Below are positions 17,769 through 27,306 of a stretch of 64,000 nucleotides of DNA, piece by piece. Within the stretch, counting starts at the first letter, position 1. Each line of letters begins with the position of its first letter. The stretch comes from Halarcobacter sp. (GTDB lineage Bacteria; Campylobacterota; Campylobacteria; Campylobacterales; Arcobacteraceae): contig NZ_OY781470.1 in NCBI RefSeq assembly GCF_963676935.1, positions 496,001 through 560,000 on the forward strand, written 5' to 3'. The position numbers and the translations under genes are program-made. Below the pieces are notes generated by a model. That model saw only the letters and a program-made list of their open reading frames with translations. It was not told the origin of the DNA and did not search any database.

Positions 17769-19847
17769 ATGAGTGATAAAAACAATAAAAATGGTGGAGA
17801 TAATAACAACAACTTTTTTAATAATAATCCACTTTTAGTTTTTGTAATTTTTTCAATAGTTACAATTTTTGTTTTTAAGGCTGTATTTCCGGAAGGAAAC
17901 GGTCAATCAATGATGGGACAAAATTCAAGTATGTCAAGTTTTGGTCAAACAAAAAACAAAACAGTACCATATTCTGATTTGAAAAAATTAATTAGTAATG
18001 GTGGAATTGAGTATGTGGGTATAGGAAATACTCAAATAAAAGCAGTAGGTAAACCTTCAGGTGGTCAAGTTACTACTTATACAGCTAGAAGAGTAGTGCC
18101 AGATGATACTTTAATTCCAAGTTTAGAAGAAAAAGGTATCGCTTATGGTGGAATAAATGAAGAGAATCTAATTGCAGATATTCTTTTTGGTTGGGTTTTA
18201 CCAATTTTTATCTTCTTTGCTATTTGGATGTTCTTAGCAAAAAGAATGTCAAAATCAATGGGTGGAGGTTCAGGAGGAATTCTTGGAATAGGAAGTTCTA
18301 AAAAGATGATTAATTCTGAAAAACCAAATGTTACTTTTGATGATATGGCAGGGAACCATGAAGCAAAAGAGGAAGTACAAGAGGTTGTTGATTTCCTTTC
18401 TTCTCCAGAAAGATATATTAAACTTGGGGCTCAAATTCCAAAAGGTGTTTTATTAGTTGGACCTCCAGGTACAGGTAAAACTCTTTTAGCAAAAGCAGTT
18501 GCAGGTGAAGCAGATGTACAATTTTTATCTGTTTCAGGTTCAGCTTTTATTGAGATGTTTGTTGGGGTTGGAGCAAGTAGAGTTAGAGATCTTTTTGAAC
18601 AAGCAAAAAAAGTTGCTCCGGCAATTATCTTTATTGATGAGATTGATGCAATTGGTAAAAGTAGAGCCTCAGGTGGACCTATGGGTGGAAATGATGAAAG
18701 AGAACAAACATTAAATCAGTTATTAGCTGAAATGGATGGATTTTCAACAGAATCAGCACCAGTTATTGTATTAGCTGCAACAAATAGACCAGAAGTTCTT
18801 GATCCAGCACTTTTAAGACCAGGAAGATTTGATAGACAAGTTTTAGTTGATAAACCAGATTTTGAAGGTAGAAAAGAGATTTTAAATGTTCATATCAAAA
18901 GTGTAAAACTTGGTAAAGATGTTGATTTAGAAGAGGTTGCTAGAATGACAGCAGGACTTGCTGGAGCAGATTTAGCAAATATTGTAAATGAAGCAGCATT
19001 ATTAGCAGGTCGTGTTTCAAAAGAAGAAGTAAATTATGAAGATTTTAAAGAAGCAGTTGAAAGACAAATTGCTGGACTTGAAAAGAAATCAAGAAGAATA
19101 TCTCCTAAAGAGAGAAAAATTGTTGCTTATCATGAGTCTGGACATGCAGTAATTGCAGAGATTACAAAAGGTGCTAAAAAAGTAAATAAAGTATCTATTG
19201 TGCCAAGAGGACTAGCTGCACTTGGATATACATTGAATACTCCTGAAGAGAACAAATATTTAATGCAAAAACATGAACTTATAGCTGAAGTTGATGTTTT
19301 ACTTGGTGGTAGAGCAGCTGAGCAAGTATTTATTGGTGAAATATCTACTGGTGCAGGAAATGACCTTGAAAGAGCTACAGATATTATTAAATCAATGGCA
19401 ACTATCTATGGTATGAGTGATATTGCAGGTTTAATGGTGCTAGAGAAAAGAAGTAATCAATTCTTAGGTGGACAAACACAAAAAGATTTCTCTGATGATA
19501 TGTCAAAAAATCTTGATGAATATGTTAAAAGAATGCTTAATGAAAGATATGAAGCTGTAGTTCAATCACTAGAAGACAATAAAGATGCTATAGAAGAGAT
19601 GACAAAAGAGCTTTTAGATGTTGAAGTTATTTCAGGTCAAAGAGTAAGAGATATCATTAAAGACCATGGTGGAGAAGTATTTGAAGAAGAGGATTTACAT
19701 ACTGAAGCTTTAAATGAAGAAGAAAAATCTTCTCCTAAGGAAGAAAATGAAGAATCTTCATCAAAGACTAATGAAGAAAATATAAAAGTTGATGAAAATG
19801 AAACTTCATCAAATGATGAAGAGATAAAAGAAGATAAAAAAGATTAA
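17769..19847 (+). CDS. ftsH: ATP-dependent zinc metalloprotease FtsH
   Basis: A membrane-bound AAA+ protease that degrades misassembled membrane proteins and selected cytosolic regulators. The 692-residue protein has TM helices at about 21-40 and 138-157, Walker A GPPGTGKT (231-238), Walker B IIFIDE (286-291), and the zinc-binding H455-E-S-G-H459. The arginine-finger region is near 339-355. The last ~50 residues are very acidic (Glu/Asp/Asn/Ser/Lys), longer than in E. coli FtsH and probably disordered. It lies between prmA and a Psd-like gene that starts 2 bp after its stop. Confidence 0.97.
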   Translation: MSDKNNKNGGDNNNNFFNNNPLLVFVIFSIVTIFVFKAVFPEGNGQSMMGQNSSMSSFGQTKNKTVPYSDLKKLISNGGIEYVGIGNTQIKAVGKPSGGQVTTYTARRVVPDDTLIPSLEEKGIAYGGINEENLIADILFGWVLPIFIFFAIWMFLAKRMSKSMGGGSGGILGIGSSKKMINSEKPNVTFDDMAGNHEAKEEVQEVVDFLSSPERYIKLGAQIPKGVLLVGPPGTGKTLLAKAVAGEADVQFLSVSGSAFIEMFVGVGASRVRDLFEQAKKVAPAIIFIDEIDAIGKSRASGGPMGGNDEREQTLNQLLAEMDGFSTESAPVIVLAATNRPEVLDPALLRPGRFDRQVLVDKPDFEGRKEILNVHIKSVKLGKDVDLEEVARMTAGLAGADLANIVNEAALLAGRVSKEEVNYEDFKEAVERQIAGLEKKSRRISPKERKIVAYHESGHAVIAEITKGAKKVNKVSIVPRGLAALGYTLNTPEENKYLMQKHELIAEVDVLLGGRAAEQVFIGEISTGAGNDLERATDIIKSMATIYGMSDIAGLMVLEKRSNQFLGGQTQKDFSDDMSKNLDEYVKRMLNERYEAVVQSLEDNKDAIEEMTKELLDVEVISGQRVRDIIKDHGGEVFEEEDLHTEALNEEEKSSPKEENEESSSKTNEENIKVDENETSSNDEEIKEDKKD

Positions 19848-19849
19848 CT

Positions 19850-20452
19850 ATGTATGATAGTTTTGTTGCAAAAGAGGGTAAAAGTCAAATAAAAATACTA
19901 TTTTTTTTATTAGTATTTTTTTATATTATGGATTGTGACTTTTTATCATTATTATCTTTTGTAGCATTACTATTTACAATATATATCTATAGATTTAAAT
20001 TTATAGATATAGCTACATTAAAAAACGATGAAATTTATTCTCCAATAGATGGAAAAGTTATATCAATTGATACAAATGGATTTAAAAAAAGTATTACTAT
20101 TGATGTTAGTATTTTTGATTCCCATATTTTAAGAAGTTTAGGTTCATCAAAAGTAGAAATCTCACATAAAAAAGGAACAAATTTATTATTAGATTCCTAT
20201 AAAGCAAAAAAATTTAATGAAACTTTTGAGATAAAATATGAAAATATGAAGATGAAACTTATTTCATCTTTATTTAATCCTTCATTAAATATTCAAAAAA
20301 AAGAGAATTACAAAAAAGGTGAAAAAATCACTACATTTATCCATGGACAAGTAATTATTAACTTTGAATCTAATATAGAAATTAATGTTTCTATGAATGA
20401 TAAAGTGATTTCTGGAAAAACAGTTATAGCTAAAAAAATAAAAAACTCTTGA
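19850..20452 (+). CDS. Phosphatidylserine decarboxylase-related protein lacking the pyruvoyl serine
   Basis: The 200-residue protein resembles short-form phosphatidylserine decarboxylase. It has two N-terminal hydrophobic helices (about 15-45), SPIDGKVISID (64-74, matching PADGKV), FDSHILRSLGSS (89-100) and a C-terminal KGEKITTFIHGQVII followed by VSMNDKVISGKTVIAK. In active enzymes a Gly-Ser bond in the FGSR/LGST motif is self-cleaved to make the pyruvoyl group. Here the aligned residues are G166-Q167, so the serine is absent. It may be a non-catalytic paralogue. It follows ftsH directly, and its stop codon overlaps the leu promoter. Confidence 0.7.
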   Translation: MYDSFVAKEGKSQIKILFFLLVFFYIMDCDFLSLLSFVALLFTIYIYRFKFIDIATLKNDEIYSPIDGKVISIDTNGFKKSITIDVSIFDSHILRSLGSSKVEISHKKGTNLLLDSYKAKKFNETFEIKYENMKMKLISSLFNPSLNIQKKENYKKGEKITTFIHGQVIINFESNIEINVSMNDKVISGKTVIAKKIKNS

Positions 20453-20477
20453 CAAACAATTTTTAAATATATATAAT
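20449..20477 (+). promoter_or_regulatory. Consensus sigma-70 promoter of the leu leader/leuA unit
   Basis: TTGACA (20449-20454) and TATAAT (20472-20477) with a 17-bp spacer are a perfect consensus promoter. The -35 overlaps the TGA stop of the upstream Psd-like gene. The transcript would begin about 23 bp before the leader-peptide start codon. Confidence 0.9.
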
Positions 20478-20506
20478 ACTTCACTTAATTTAATAGGAGA
20501 GTATAA

Positions 20507-20584
20507 ATGAAAATATATGATTTTTTCAACAACCATTTCATAAAAAGTGTTAACACTCTTCTGCTTCTTACAAAATCACTCTAA
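20507..20584 (+). CDS. Leucine leader peptide (attenuator)
   Basis: A 25-codon frame with ATG 20507-20509 preceded by AGGAGAG and closed by TAA 20582-20584. It encodes a peptide ending VNTLLLLTKSL, with four consecutive leucine codons (CTT CTG CTT CTT) and a fifth (CTC) before the stop. It lies between a consensus promoter and leuA. This is the layout of leucine-operon leader peptides in enterobacteria, where ribosome stalling on Leu codons at low charged tRNA-Leu permits downstream expression. The AGTGTTAACACT dyad (20536-20547) lies just before the Leu run. Confidence 0.82.
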   Translation: MKIYDFFNNHFIKSVNTLLLLTKSL

Positions 20585-20631
20585 TATTTAAACAATAAAT
20601 AACAAAAATCACAACTTAAGAATATAGGTTT

Positions 20632-20654
20632 ACTTTTTTTACAATAAAAAAAAG
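20632..20654 (+). promoter_or_regulatory. Possible RBS-sequestering stem upstream of leuA
   Basis: CTTTTTTT and AAAAAAAAG flank ACAAT just before the leuA ribosome binding site (AAAGG, 20650-20654), so a weak A/U stem could mask it. No GC-rich terminator with a T run is seen between the leader and leuA. Control may therefore act on translation initiation rather than by a classic terminator. This is inference. Confidence 0.3.
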
Positions 20655-20661
20655 GTATAAT

Positions 20662-22239
20662 ATGTCACTTTACAAGGGTAATAACATGGATAATAATAAA
20701 ATATACGTATTTGATACAACATTAAGAGATGGAGAACAATCTCCTGGCTGTTCAATGAACACAGAAGAGAAGATTAAAGTTGCTTTGCAATTAGAAAAAT
20801 TAGGTGTAGATATAATAGAAGCAGGTTTTGCAGCAGCCAGTCCTGGTGACTTTGATGCTGTTAGTAGAATTGCAGAAGTTGTTAAAAATTCAAGTATTTG
20901 TTCTTTAAGTAGAGCAGTTGAAAATGATATTAAGCAATCAGGTTTGGCTGTAGAAAAAGCACCATTACATAGAATTCACACATTTATAGCTACTTCACCA
21001 ATTCATATGAAGTATAAATTAAAAATGAGTGAAGATGAAGTTATCAAAAGAGCAATTCACGCAGTAGAATACGCTAGAACATTTGTTGATGATGTTGAGT
21101 TTTCTTTAGAAGATGCGGGAAGATCTGAAATCTCATTTATGAAAGAGGTTATGGATGCTGTAATTGGTGCAGGAGCTAAAACTATCAACTTACCTGATAC
21201 AGTTGGATATAGATTACCAACAGAATTAGGTGCAATGGTAAAAGAACTATCTGATTTTGCAGGAGATAGAGCAAGAATATCTGTTCATAATCACAACGAT
21301 TTAGGATTGGCAACAGCTAATACTTTGGCAGCTGTTATGAATGGTGCTAGACAAATTGAAGTTACAATTAATGGTTTAGGGGAAAGAGCAGGAAACTCAT
21401 CTTTAGAAGAAGCAGTAATGGCTATTAAAACAAGACGTGATGCTTTTGGTGGATTATATACTGATATTAATACTCCTGAGATCTATCCAACTTCAAGATT
21501 AGTTGCGACAATAACAGGAGTTGAACCACAACAAAACAAAGCAATTGTTGGTAAAAATGCATTTGCACACGAAAGTGGAATTCATCAAGATGGTGTATTA
21601 AAGCATCAAGAGACTTATGAGATTATGAAGCCTGAAGATGTTGGTGTATTTAAAGATTCTACATTGATTTTAGGAAAACATAGTGGTAGAGCTGCTTTTA
21701 GAGATAAAATCAATCAATTAGGATTTGATAAAGTTTCAGAAGAAGAGTTAAACGCTGCATTTGAAAAGTTTAAAATTTTGGCAGATAAGAAAAAAGATGT
21801 TACAGATGATGATGTAAGAATGTTAATTACTGATGAAGCATTGAACTCAGATAAAACTTATGAGTTAGTTGGATTACAAATTTCAGACTGTTCAAATGGT
21901 ATGCCAATGGCTGCTGTAACTATTAAATTTAAAGATGAAATTATGCAAGATGCAAATATTGGTGATGGTACAATGGATGCAATCTTTAAAACTATTGATA
22001 GATTAACAGGTTATGACGGACAATTAAAAGATTATAAAGTTTTATCTGTAACTGAAGGAAAGGATGCCTTAGCAAAAGTTACAACAAGAGTATCTTTTGA
22101 TGAAAAATCACCTGAATTTGTTGGGCATGGTTTAAGTATAGATACAATGTTAGCTACAGCTAAAGCTTATGTTGGTGCAGTTAATTCTTATCTTTCTCAA
22201 AAAGAGAGATTAGCAAAAAAGACTGAGCATCAAGTGTAA
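20662..22239 (+). CDS. leuA: 2-isopropylmalate synthase
   Basis: LeuA condenses acetyl-CoA with 2-oxoisovalerate, the first committed step of leucine synthesis. The protein (525 residues from ATG 20662) has the catalytic [13 protein letters not shown], the metal-binding [20 protein letters not shown], and a C-terminal LeuA dimer/allosteric domain for leucine feedback. An alternative ATG at 20686, 7 bp after AAGGG, would remove 8 residues and begin [16 protein letters not shown], closer to homologues. Both starts have a usable ribosome binding site. Expression is probably controlled by the leader peptide upstream. Confidence 0.95.
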   Translation: MSLYKGNNMDNNKIYVFDTTLRDGEQSPGCSMNTEEKIKVALQLEKLGVDIIEAGFAAASPGDFDAVSRIAEVVKNSSICSLSRAVENDIKQSGLAVEKAPLHRIHTFIATSPIHMKYKLKMSEDEVIKRAIHAVEYARTFVDDVEFSLEDAGRSEISFMKEVMDAVIGAGAKTINLPDTVGYRLPTELGAMVKELSDFAGDRARISVHNHNDLGLATANTLAAVMNGARQIEVTINGLGERAGNSSLEEAVMAIKTRRDAFGGLYTDINTPEIYPTSRLVATITGVEPQQNKAIVGKNAFAHESGIHQDGVLKHQETYEIMKPEDVGVFKDSTLILGKHSGRAAFRDKINQLGFDKVSEEELNAAFEKFKILADKKKDVTDDDVRMLITDEALNSDKTYELVGLQISDCSNGMPMAAVTIKFKDEIMQDANIGDGTMDAIFKTIDRLTGYDGQLKDYKVLSVTEGKDALAKVTTRVSFDEKSPEFVGHGLSIDTMLATAKAYVGAVNSYLSQKERLAKKTEHQV

Positions 22240-22242
22240 ACA

Positions 22243-22261
22243 CAAGGGATTTACTCCCTTG
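22243..22261 (+). terminator. Hairpin downstream of leuA
   Basis: CAAGGGA (22243-22249) and TCCCTTG (22255-22261) form a perfect 7-bp stem around TTTAC, 3 bp after the leuA stop. It is followed by GTAAAAATAT rather than Ts, and the next gene starts 10 bp later. It is a candidate weak terminator or translational stem. Confidence 0.5.
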
Positions 22262-22271
22262 GTAAAAATAT

Positions 22272-23828
22272 ATGAAAAATAGTATAGTAAATGGCTTTTA
22301 TAAATTAGATTCTTCCACAAAGTATACTTCTTTTAAAGAATTTACAAGAAATATACTTGAAAACAATCACTATAAATATAAAAAATATTTCGATTTTTGT
22401 ATGATTTTTTTAGTTTTAAGTACTATTGGAATCTTAATCTATGAGGTAAATCATACAAAAGTTGATGTTTTAAATACTTATGAATATTTTGCAATAGTTA
22501 TCTTTCTTTTCGAATGGATAGGAAGGCTTTGGGTTTATAGTGATGTAAGAAAAAGAGTAATTCTAGACTATGAAGAATCACTTTTTTTAGCAAAAAAATA
22601 TAAACTCTCAAAATCTTTAAAAAAGGCTTTTAAAGAAAAGCTTGAATTTATCTTCTCCCCTATGTCAATTATTGATTTACTAGCTATTTTACCAGCATAT
22701 AGACCTCTTAGAGTTTTAAGAATATTTTTACTATTTAGATTATTTAAAATTATTAGATATACCAATTCTTTAAAAGAGTTTTTAAATATTTTTGTTGAAA
22801 GAAAGTTTGAATTATATACATTAGCAATCTTAAGTGGTATTGTAATATTTTTTGGTTCAACAATTATGTTTGTTTATGAAGGGCCTGAGGGGGTAAATGA
22901 TCAAGTAAATCATTTCTTTGATGCAGTTTATTGGTCTTTAATTACAATCTCAACAGTTGGTTATGGAGATATTGTTCCTATTACCCCTGAAGGAAAATTT
23001 GTTACTTTAATACTTGTAATAAATGGTTTTTTAGTTATTGCTTTTAGTACCTCAATTGTGACAACAGCTTTAGCTCAAAGAATGGAAACTATAAAGAAGA
23101 ATAGAGTAGAAAATGAAGTTAACAAATTAGATGAGTTTGTGATAATCTGTGGCTACGATATTATGGCAAAGAATTTAGTAAGGGAACTTACAAAACATAA
23201 GAAAAAAGTTTTAATAGTTGATGATGATGAAAATAATATAGCATTTGCACAAAATGATAATCTATTAGCTATCTTAGATGATCCTACTAATATGGATTTT
23301 TTGAAAAAAATTGGTGTAGGTGAGGGTGCTTCTACAATTATTACTCTAAGTGAAGATGATGCTACAAATCTTTCTATTGTTTTAGGAGCAAGAGCTTTAG
23401 ATAATAATATTAAGATTATAACTCTTGTAAATGACCAAGAGGTGGAAAATAAATTAAAACTTGCTGGAGCTGATTTTACAATAAATTCAAATGAGATAAG
23501 TGCATATGTTGCAGGGGAATATATTGGGCAACCTGTTGCCTTTGAAGCAGTAGATGGAATTTTATTAAATGATGATATTTCTGCAGAAGTTGATGAGATA
23601 GAGATTGTGAATGAGATGAATATTATTGACAAAAATATAAATTTGATAAACTTCGAAAACTATAATTTAACTCTAATTGGTATAATAAATAATTCAAATA
23701 AATATGAGTTTATCTTTAATCCTGTAAATGTAAATTATACATTAAAGCAAAAGGATATATTAATTGTAATTGGTTTTAAGGAATCATTAAAAGAGTTAAG
23801 AAGTGATTTATTAACAAAAAATTTTTAA
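22272..23828 (+). CDS. Voltage-gated-type potassium channel with cytoplasmic RCK domains
   Basis: A 518-residue 6-TM channel. S1-S3 lie within about 40-140, an S4-like segment with Arg/Lys every third residue (RPLRVLRIFLLFRLFKIIR) spans 144-162, and the pore carries the K+ selectivity filter TVGYGD (228-233). After S6 there is a TrkA-N/RCK domain (IICGYDIMAKNLVRELTKH; IVDDD) and a TrkA-C-like ending. It should conduct K+ across the inner membrane under voltage and ligand control. A second RCK protein and a DUF1538 membrane protein follow on the same strand with gaps of 10 and -4 bp. Confidence 0.9.
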   Translation: MKNSIVNGFYKLDSSTKYTSFKEFTRNILENNHYKYKKYFDFCMIFLVLSTIGILIYEVNHTKVDVLNTYEYFAIVIFLFEWIGRLWVYSDVRKRVILDYEESLFLAKKYKLSKSLKKAFKEKLEFIFSPMSIIDLLAILPAYRPLRVLRIFLLFRLFKIIRYTNSLKEFLNIFVERKFELYTLAILSGIVIFFGSTIMFVYEGPEGVNDQVNHFFDAVYWSLITISTVGYGDIVPITPEGKFVTLILVINGFLVIAFSTSIVTTALAQRMETIKKNRVENEVNKLDEFVIICGYDIMAKNLVRELTKHKKKVLIVDDDENNIAFAQNDNLLAILDDPTNMDFLKKIGVGEGASTIITLSEDDATNLSIVLGARALDNNIKIITLVNDQEVENKLKLAGADFTINSNEISAYVAGEYIGQPVAFEAVDGILLNDDISAEVDEIEIVNEMNIIDKNINLINFENYNLTLIGIINNSNKYEFIFNPVNVNYTLKQKDILIVIGFKESLKELRSDLLTKNF

Positions 23829-23838
23829 AAAGAGTAAA

Positions 23839-24540
23839 ATGAAAAAAAGTGTTGTTATCTATGGATATTCTATATTAGGCTCTAAAATAGCAAAAGTACT
23901 AAAAGAAAAGGCTTATAAAGTTATTATAATAAGTTTTATAGATGAACAAATAATTAAAGCTAAAAAAGATGGACATGAAGTTATAAGTTCAACACTTTTA
24001 AATGATAATGAATTGATTGAGATTGGAATTGGAAAAGATGTTGATTCTTTATTTTGTGTTAGCAATAGTAATAAAAATAACCTTTTTGTTACTTTATCAG
24101 CTAGAAATTTAGATAAAAATTTAAAAATTATTTCAACTTCAAAGACAAAAGCCGAAGCAAAAAAGCTACTTATAGCGGGAGCTACAAAAGTATTAAATCC
24201 AAATGAGCTTACCGCACAAAGAATATATAGACATATGACTAAACCTTTGATGTTAAAGGTTTTAGACGAAATTCTATTTAGTAAATCAGATTTAAATATC
24301 TCAGAAGTATATATAACAAAAAAATCTATTTTAAATGGAAAATTTTTAAAAGATATAACTATTCATAAAAAATATAATATTTTACTTATTGGTATAATGG
24401 ATAAAGAATTAGGGGAACAATTTATTTTTAATACAAAAGGGATAAATCATAAAATTGATGAAGGAGATATATTGGTTGTAGTTGGGCAAAGTGCTGAGTT
24501 GGAGAAGTTTAGAGAGTTTACACAGGGAGTTGAAGTATGA
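23839..24540 (+). CDS. Stand-alone RCK/TrkA domain protein
   Basis: A 233-residue soluble protein with an N-terminal Rossmann-type RCK (TrkA-N) domain (VVIYGYSILGSKIAKVLKEK, residues 4-23) and a C-terminal TrkA-C-like domain (FLKDITIHKKYNILLIGI... DEGDILVVVGQ). It has no membrane segment. Such proteins gate K+ channels and transporters on binding nucleotides or ions. It lacks the classical GxGxxG glycine pattern (GYSILG), so the ligand is uncertain. It lies right after the K+ channel gene and shares an ATGA overlap with the DUF1538 gene. Confidence 0.85.
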   Translation: MKKSVVIYGYSILGSKIAKVLKEKAYKVIIISFIDEQIIKAKKDGHEVISSTLLNDNELIEIGIGKDVDSLFCVSNSNKNNLFVTLSARNLDKNLKIISTSKTKAEAKKLLIAGATKVLNPNELTAQRIYRHMTKPLMLKVLDEILFSKSDLNISEVYITKKSILNGKFLKDITIHKKYNILLIGIMDKELGEQFIFNTKGINHKIDEGDILVVVGQSAELEKFREFTQGVEV

Positions 24541-26567
24541 TGCAATTTAACTTTTTTTTAAAGTTATTAAAAGAGTCGTTTAGGGATCTATTACCAATAA
24601 TAATAGTAATTTTATTTTTTCAATTAGCTATTATTCAAGCAGTACCAGATGGATGGGTGTCTACTGCTATTGGTTTAGGTATAGTTGGTGTAGGACTTGC
24701 GATTTTTTTACAAGGTTTAGAGATAGGGATATTTCCTATTGGAGAAGGATTAGCTAGAGATTTTGCAAAAAATGGCTCAATGTTATGGGTATTGATTTTT
24801 GGATTTTTAATTGGTTTTGGTACAACAATTGCCGAACCAGCCCTTGCGGTAATTGCTGATAAAGCAGCTTCCATATCAAGTGGTAGAATTGATGCTACTA
24901 TTTTAAGATTAGTTGTTGCAGGTTCAGTTGGTTTTGCAATACTTCTTGGTGTATTTAGAATCTATAAAGGTCATGGAATACACTATTATATTATAGCTGG
25001 ATATATTTTAGTTGTAGGAGTAACATTTTTTGCTCCAAAAGAGATTATTGGTTTAGCATATGATTTAGGGGGAGTAACTACTTCAACAGTAACTGTACCC
25101 TTAGTTGCGGCCCTTGGAATTGGATTAGCCTCTTCAATTAAAGGAAGAAATCCTGTAATTGATGGTTTTGGTTTAATTGCTTTTGCTTCCTTGACTCCAA
25201 TGATATTTGTACAAATTTATGGTATTGCTGTTTATAATCTTGTAGAAGCTAAAGAGGTAGCACAAGTTGTTGTTGAAGCTAATGTATCAGTTTCGACAAA
25301 TATAACTATTGAATCTGTAATTCATGGTTTAGGCTCTGTTATAAAAGACGTTGCACCTATTTTATTAATTATTTTATTTTTTCAATATGGAGTAATTAAA
25401 AAAAGAATTGATAATTTAAAAACAGTAATATTTGGATTTGTATTAGTAATTGTTGGTTTATATGCTTTTATCCTTGGTCTAGAGATGGGATTATTCACTC
25501 TTGGTGAAACTATGGCTTATCAACTTACAAAAAGAGATTCTGTATTTGTAATTTATGCTTTTGCATTTGCAATTGGTTTTTCTACAACAATGGCAGAACC
25601 AGCACTTATGGCTATTGCAAAAAAAGCAAAAGAGATAAGTGATGGTAAAATCAACGATTTTGCTTTAAGAATTTTTGTTGCTTTTGGTGTTGCAATAGGT
25701 ATTGCTCTTGGAGCATTTAGAATAGTTGATGGTGGACATATTCACTACTATATCATTTTTGGATATATTTTAGTTATCACATTAACATGGATTGCGCCAA
25801 AATATATTATCCCAATTGCATATGATAGTGGAGGAGTTACAACTTCAACTGTAACTGTACCTTTAGTAGCAGCACTTGGTATTGGACTTGCTACAAATAT
25901 TGAGGGGAGAAGTCCTCTTATTGATGGTTTTGGACTTATAGCATTTGCTTCACTTTTCCCAATGATAACAGTGATGTTATATGGTATTATTACTGAAAAA
26001 CTTGGTGTTAAATCAGATACAGAGATTGAAGCTGCAAATATTTTAAGAGATGCCTTAATCGATGCAGAAAATATGGATTTAGCTACTGTAAATATTGATG
26101 GAAGTGATAGAAGACACTCATTACCAATGGATTTTTCAGCAGTTGTTATTATTGTTCCAAATGATAAGAAAGTTGATGCAATACAAGCAGCTAATAAAGC
26201 AGGTGCACCTGGTGTTACTGTTCTTAGGGCAGATGGTATTGGACTTGGTCAAATGGATAATTACTACAGACCATCTTTTGAAGCAAATCAAGTAGTATTA
26301 TTGTTCTTATTACCTCAAAGTTTAGTTAATCCAGTAATAAAATCTATTATTCATACTCTTCATTTAACTACAACTGGAAAAGGTATTGCTTTTGCTTTCC
26401 CTCTAACACATATGAAAGGGATTAGTTTAAGTAGACATGATATTTTTGTAAATAGAAAAGATCATAAAAATCCTGAAAATAATACAGAGAAACTGATAAA
26501 AGAGGAAGAGGAAAAATTAACATCAAAAATTGTGGAGCCTGTTTTAAATGAAGCAGATAAAAAGTAA
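24537..26567 (+). CDS. DUF1538 polytopic membrane protein with C-terminal P-II-like domain
   Basis: A 676-residue protein with an internal duplication. Two halves (about 5-230 and 260-490) each repeat the same motifs: LGLEMGLFTLGE versus LQGLEIGIFPIGE, GFSTTMAEPAL versus GFGTTIAEPAL, GGVTTSTVTVPLVAALGIGLA in both, and IDGFGLIAFASL in both. About 10-12 TM helices are likely. The C-terminal ~150 residues (SAVVIIVPNDKKVDAIQAANKAGAPG; TTTGKGIAFAFPL) look like a P-II/NIL-type regulatory fold. It is a transporter-like protein of unknown substrate, with the K+ channel and RCK genes directly upstream suggesting ion transport. Confidence 0.82.
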   Translation: MMQFNFFLKLLKESFRDLLPIIIVILFFQLAIIQAVPDGWVSTAIGLGIVGVGLAIFLQGLEIGIFPIGEGLARDFAKNGSMLWVLIFGFLIGFGTTIAEPALAVIADKAASISSGRIDATILRLVVAGSVGFAILLGVFRIYKGHGIHYYIIAGYILVVGVTFFAPKEIIGLAYDLGGVTTSTVTVPLVAALGIGLASSIKGRNPVIDGFGLIAFASLTPMIFVQIYGIAVYNLVEAKEVAQVVVEANVSVSTNITIESVIHGLGSVIKDVAPILLIILFFQYGVIKKRIDNLKTVIFGFVLVIVGLYAFILGLEMGLFTLGETMAYQLTKRDSVFVIYAFAFAIGFSTTMAEPALMAIAKKAKEISDGKINDFALRIFVAFGVAIGIALGAFRIVDGGHIHYYIIFGYILVITLTWIAPKYIIPIAYDSGGVTTSTVTVPLVAALGIGLATNIEGRSPLIDGFGLIAFASLFPMITVMLYGIITEKLGVKSDTEIEAANILRDALIDAENMDLATVNIDGSDRRHSLPMDFSAVVIIVPNDKKVDAIQAANKAGAPGVTVLRADGIGLGQMDNYYRPSFEANQVVLLFLLPQSLVNPVIKSIIHTLHLTTTGKGIAFAFPLTHMKGISLSRHDIFVNRKDHKNPENNTEKLIKEEEEKLTSKIVEPVLNEADKK

Positions 26568-26877
26568 AGAGGAGATTGAAAATATTATTAATACAGGTAA
26601 GCCTGTATTAATATATTTTTCAGGAGAAAATTGTTCTGTTTGTAAAGCTTTAAAACCAAAAGTTGAAAATGCAATTGTAGAAAATTTTTCACAAATGGAA
26701 AATTATGAAGTAAAAGCTGATATTTATAAAGAGATAGCAAGCAATTTTTCGGTATTTTCTATTCCTACTATATTAGTCTTTTTTGATTCAAAAGAGTTTT
26801 TTAGAAAGAGTAGAAATATCTCTATTCAAGCTTTTGTTGATGAGTTAAAAAGACCATATTCACTTTTTGTAGATTAG
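26548..26877 (+). CDS. Thioredoxin family protein
   Basis: A 109-residue thioredoxin fold without a signal peptide and with a redox pair C29-S-V-C32 (SGENCSVCKALKP). The cis-proline loop FSIPTILVFF is present. The CSVC motif differs from the CGPC of general thioredoxin, so its redox potential and partners may differ. It begins inside the 3' end of the DUF1538 gene (20-bp overlap) and so belongs to the same operon. The haem-binding protein gene follows after 7 bp. Confidence 0.85.
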   Translation: MKQIKSKEEIENIINTGKPVLIYFSGENCSVCKALKPKVENAIVENFSQMENYEVKADIYKEIASNFSVFSIPTILVFFDSKEFFRKSRNISIQAFVDELKRPYSLFVD

Positions 26878-26884
26878 GAAGATT

Positions 26885-27304
26885 ATGAAAACAAATATTA
26901 TTATATTACTTATTATATTTATAGCAATGCAATTTATTACAATAGATAAAACAAATGAGGCTACACCTAAAGAGTTAGAGATGAAAATGCCTGAAAATAT
27001 ATATAATTTAGTTAAAACAGCATGTTATGATTGTCATTCAAATGAAGTAAAATGGCCTTGGTATTCAAATATTGCACCATTTTCTTGGGCTATAAATACC
27101 CATGTAAAAGATGGAAGAAAAGCTTTAAATTTTTCAGAATGGGAAAATTATCCAAAAGAAGAAAAAGAGAAAAAAATAAAAGAGATATTTAGAACTGCAT
27201 ATGCAGCAATGCCATTAAGAAGTTATCTTTGGGTTCATAAAGAAGCAGATTTAACAATGGAGCAAAGAAAGATGATTCGAGATTGGACAGGAGTTAGAAG
27301 ATAG
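26885..27304 (+). CDS. Haem-binding domain protein (membrane-anchored, CxxCH)
   Basis: A 139-residue protein with an N-terminal hydrophobic helix (about 4-20, signal or anchor) and a single haem-c attachment motif C47-Y-D-C50-H51. It is followed by SNEVKWPWYSNIAPFSWAI, the signature of the small haem-binding (Haem_bd) domain family. It is expected to face the periplasm. Such proteins are often encoded beside cytochrome or redox genes; here the neighbour is a thioredoxin. MutS7 starts 2 bp after its stop. Confidence 0.87.
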   Translation: MKTNIIILLIIFIAMQFITIDKTNEATPKELEMKMPENIYNLVKTACYDCHSNEVKWPWYSNIAPFSWAINTHVKDGRKALNFSEWENYPKEEKEKKIKEIFRTAYAAMPLRSYLWVHKEADLTMEQRKMIRDWTGVRR

Positions 27305-27306
27305 TT

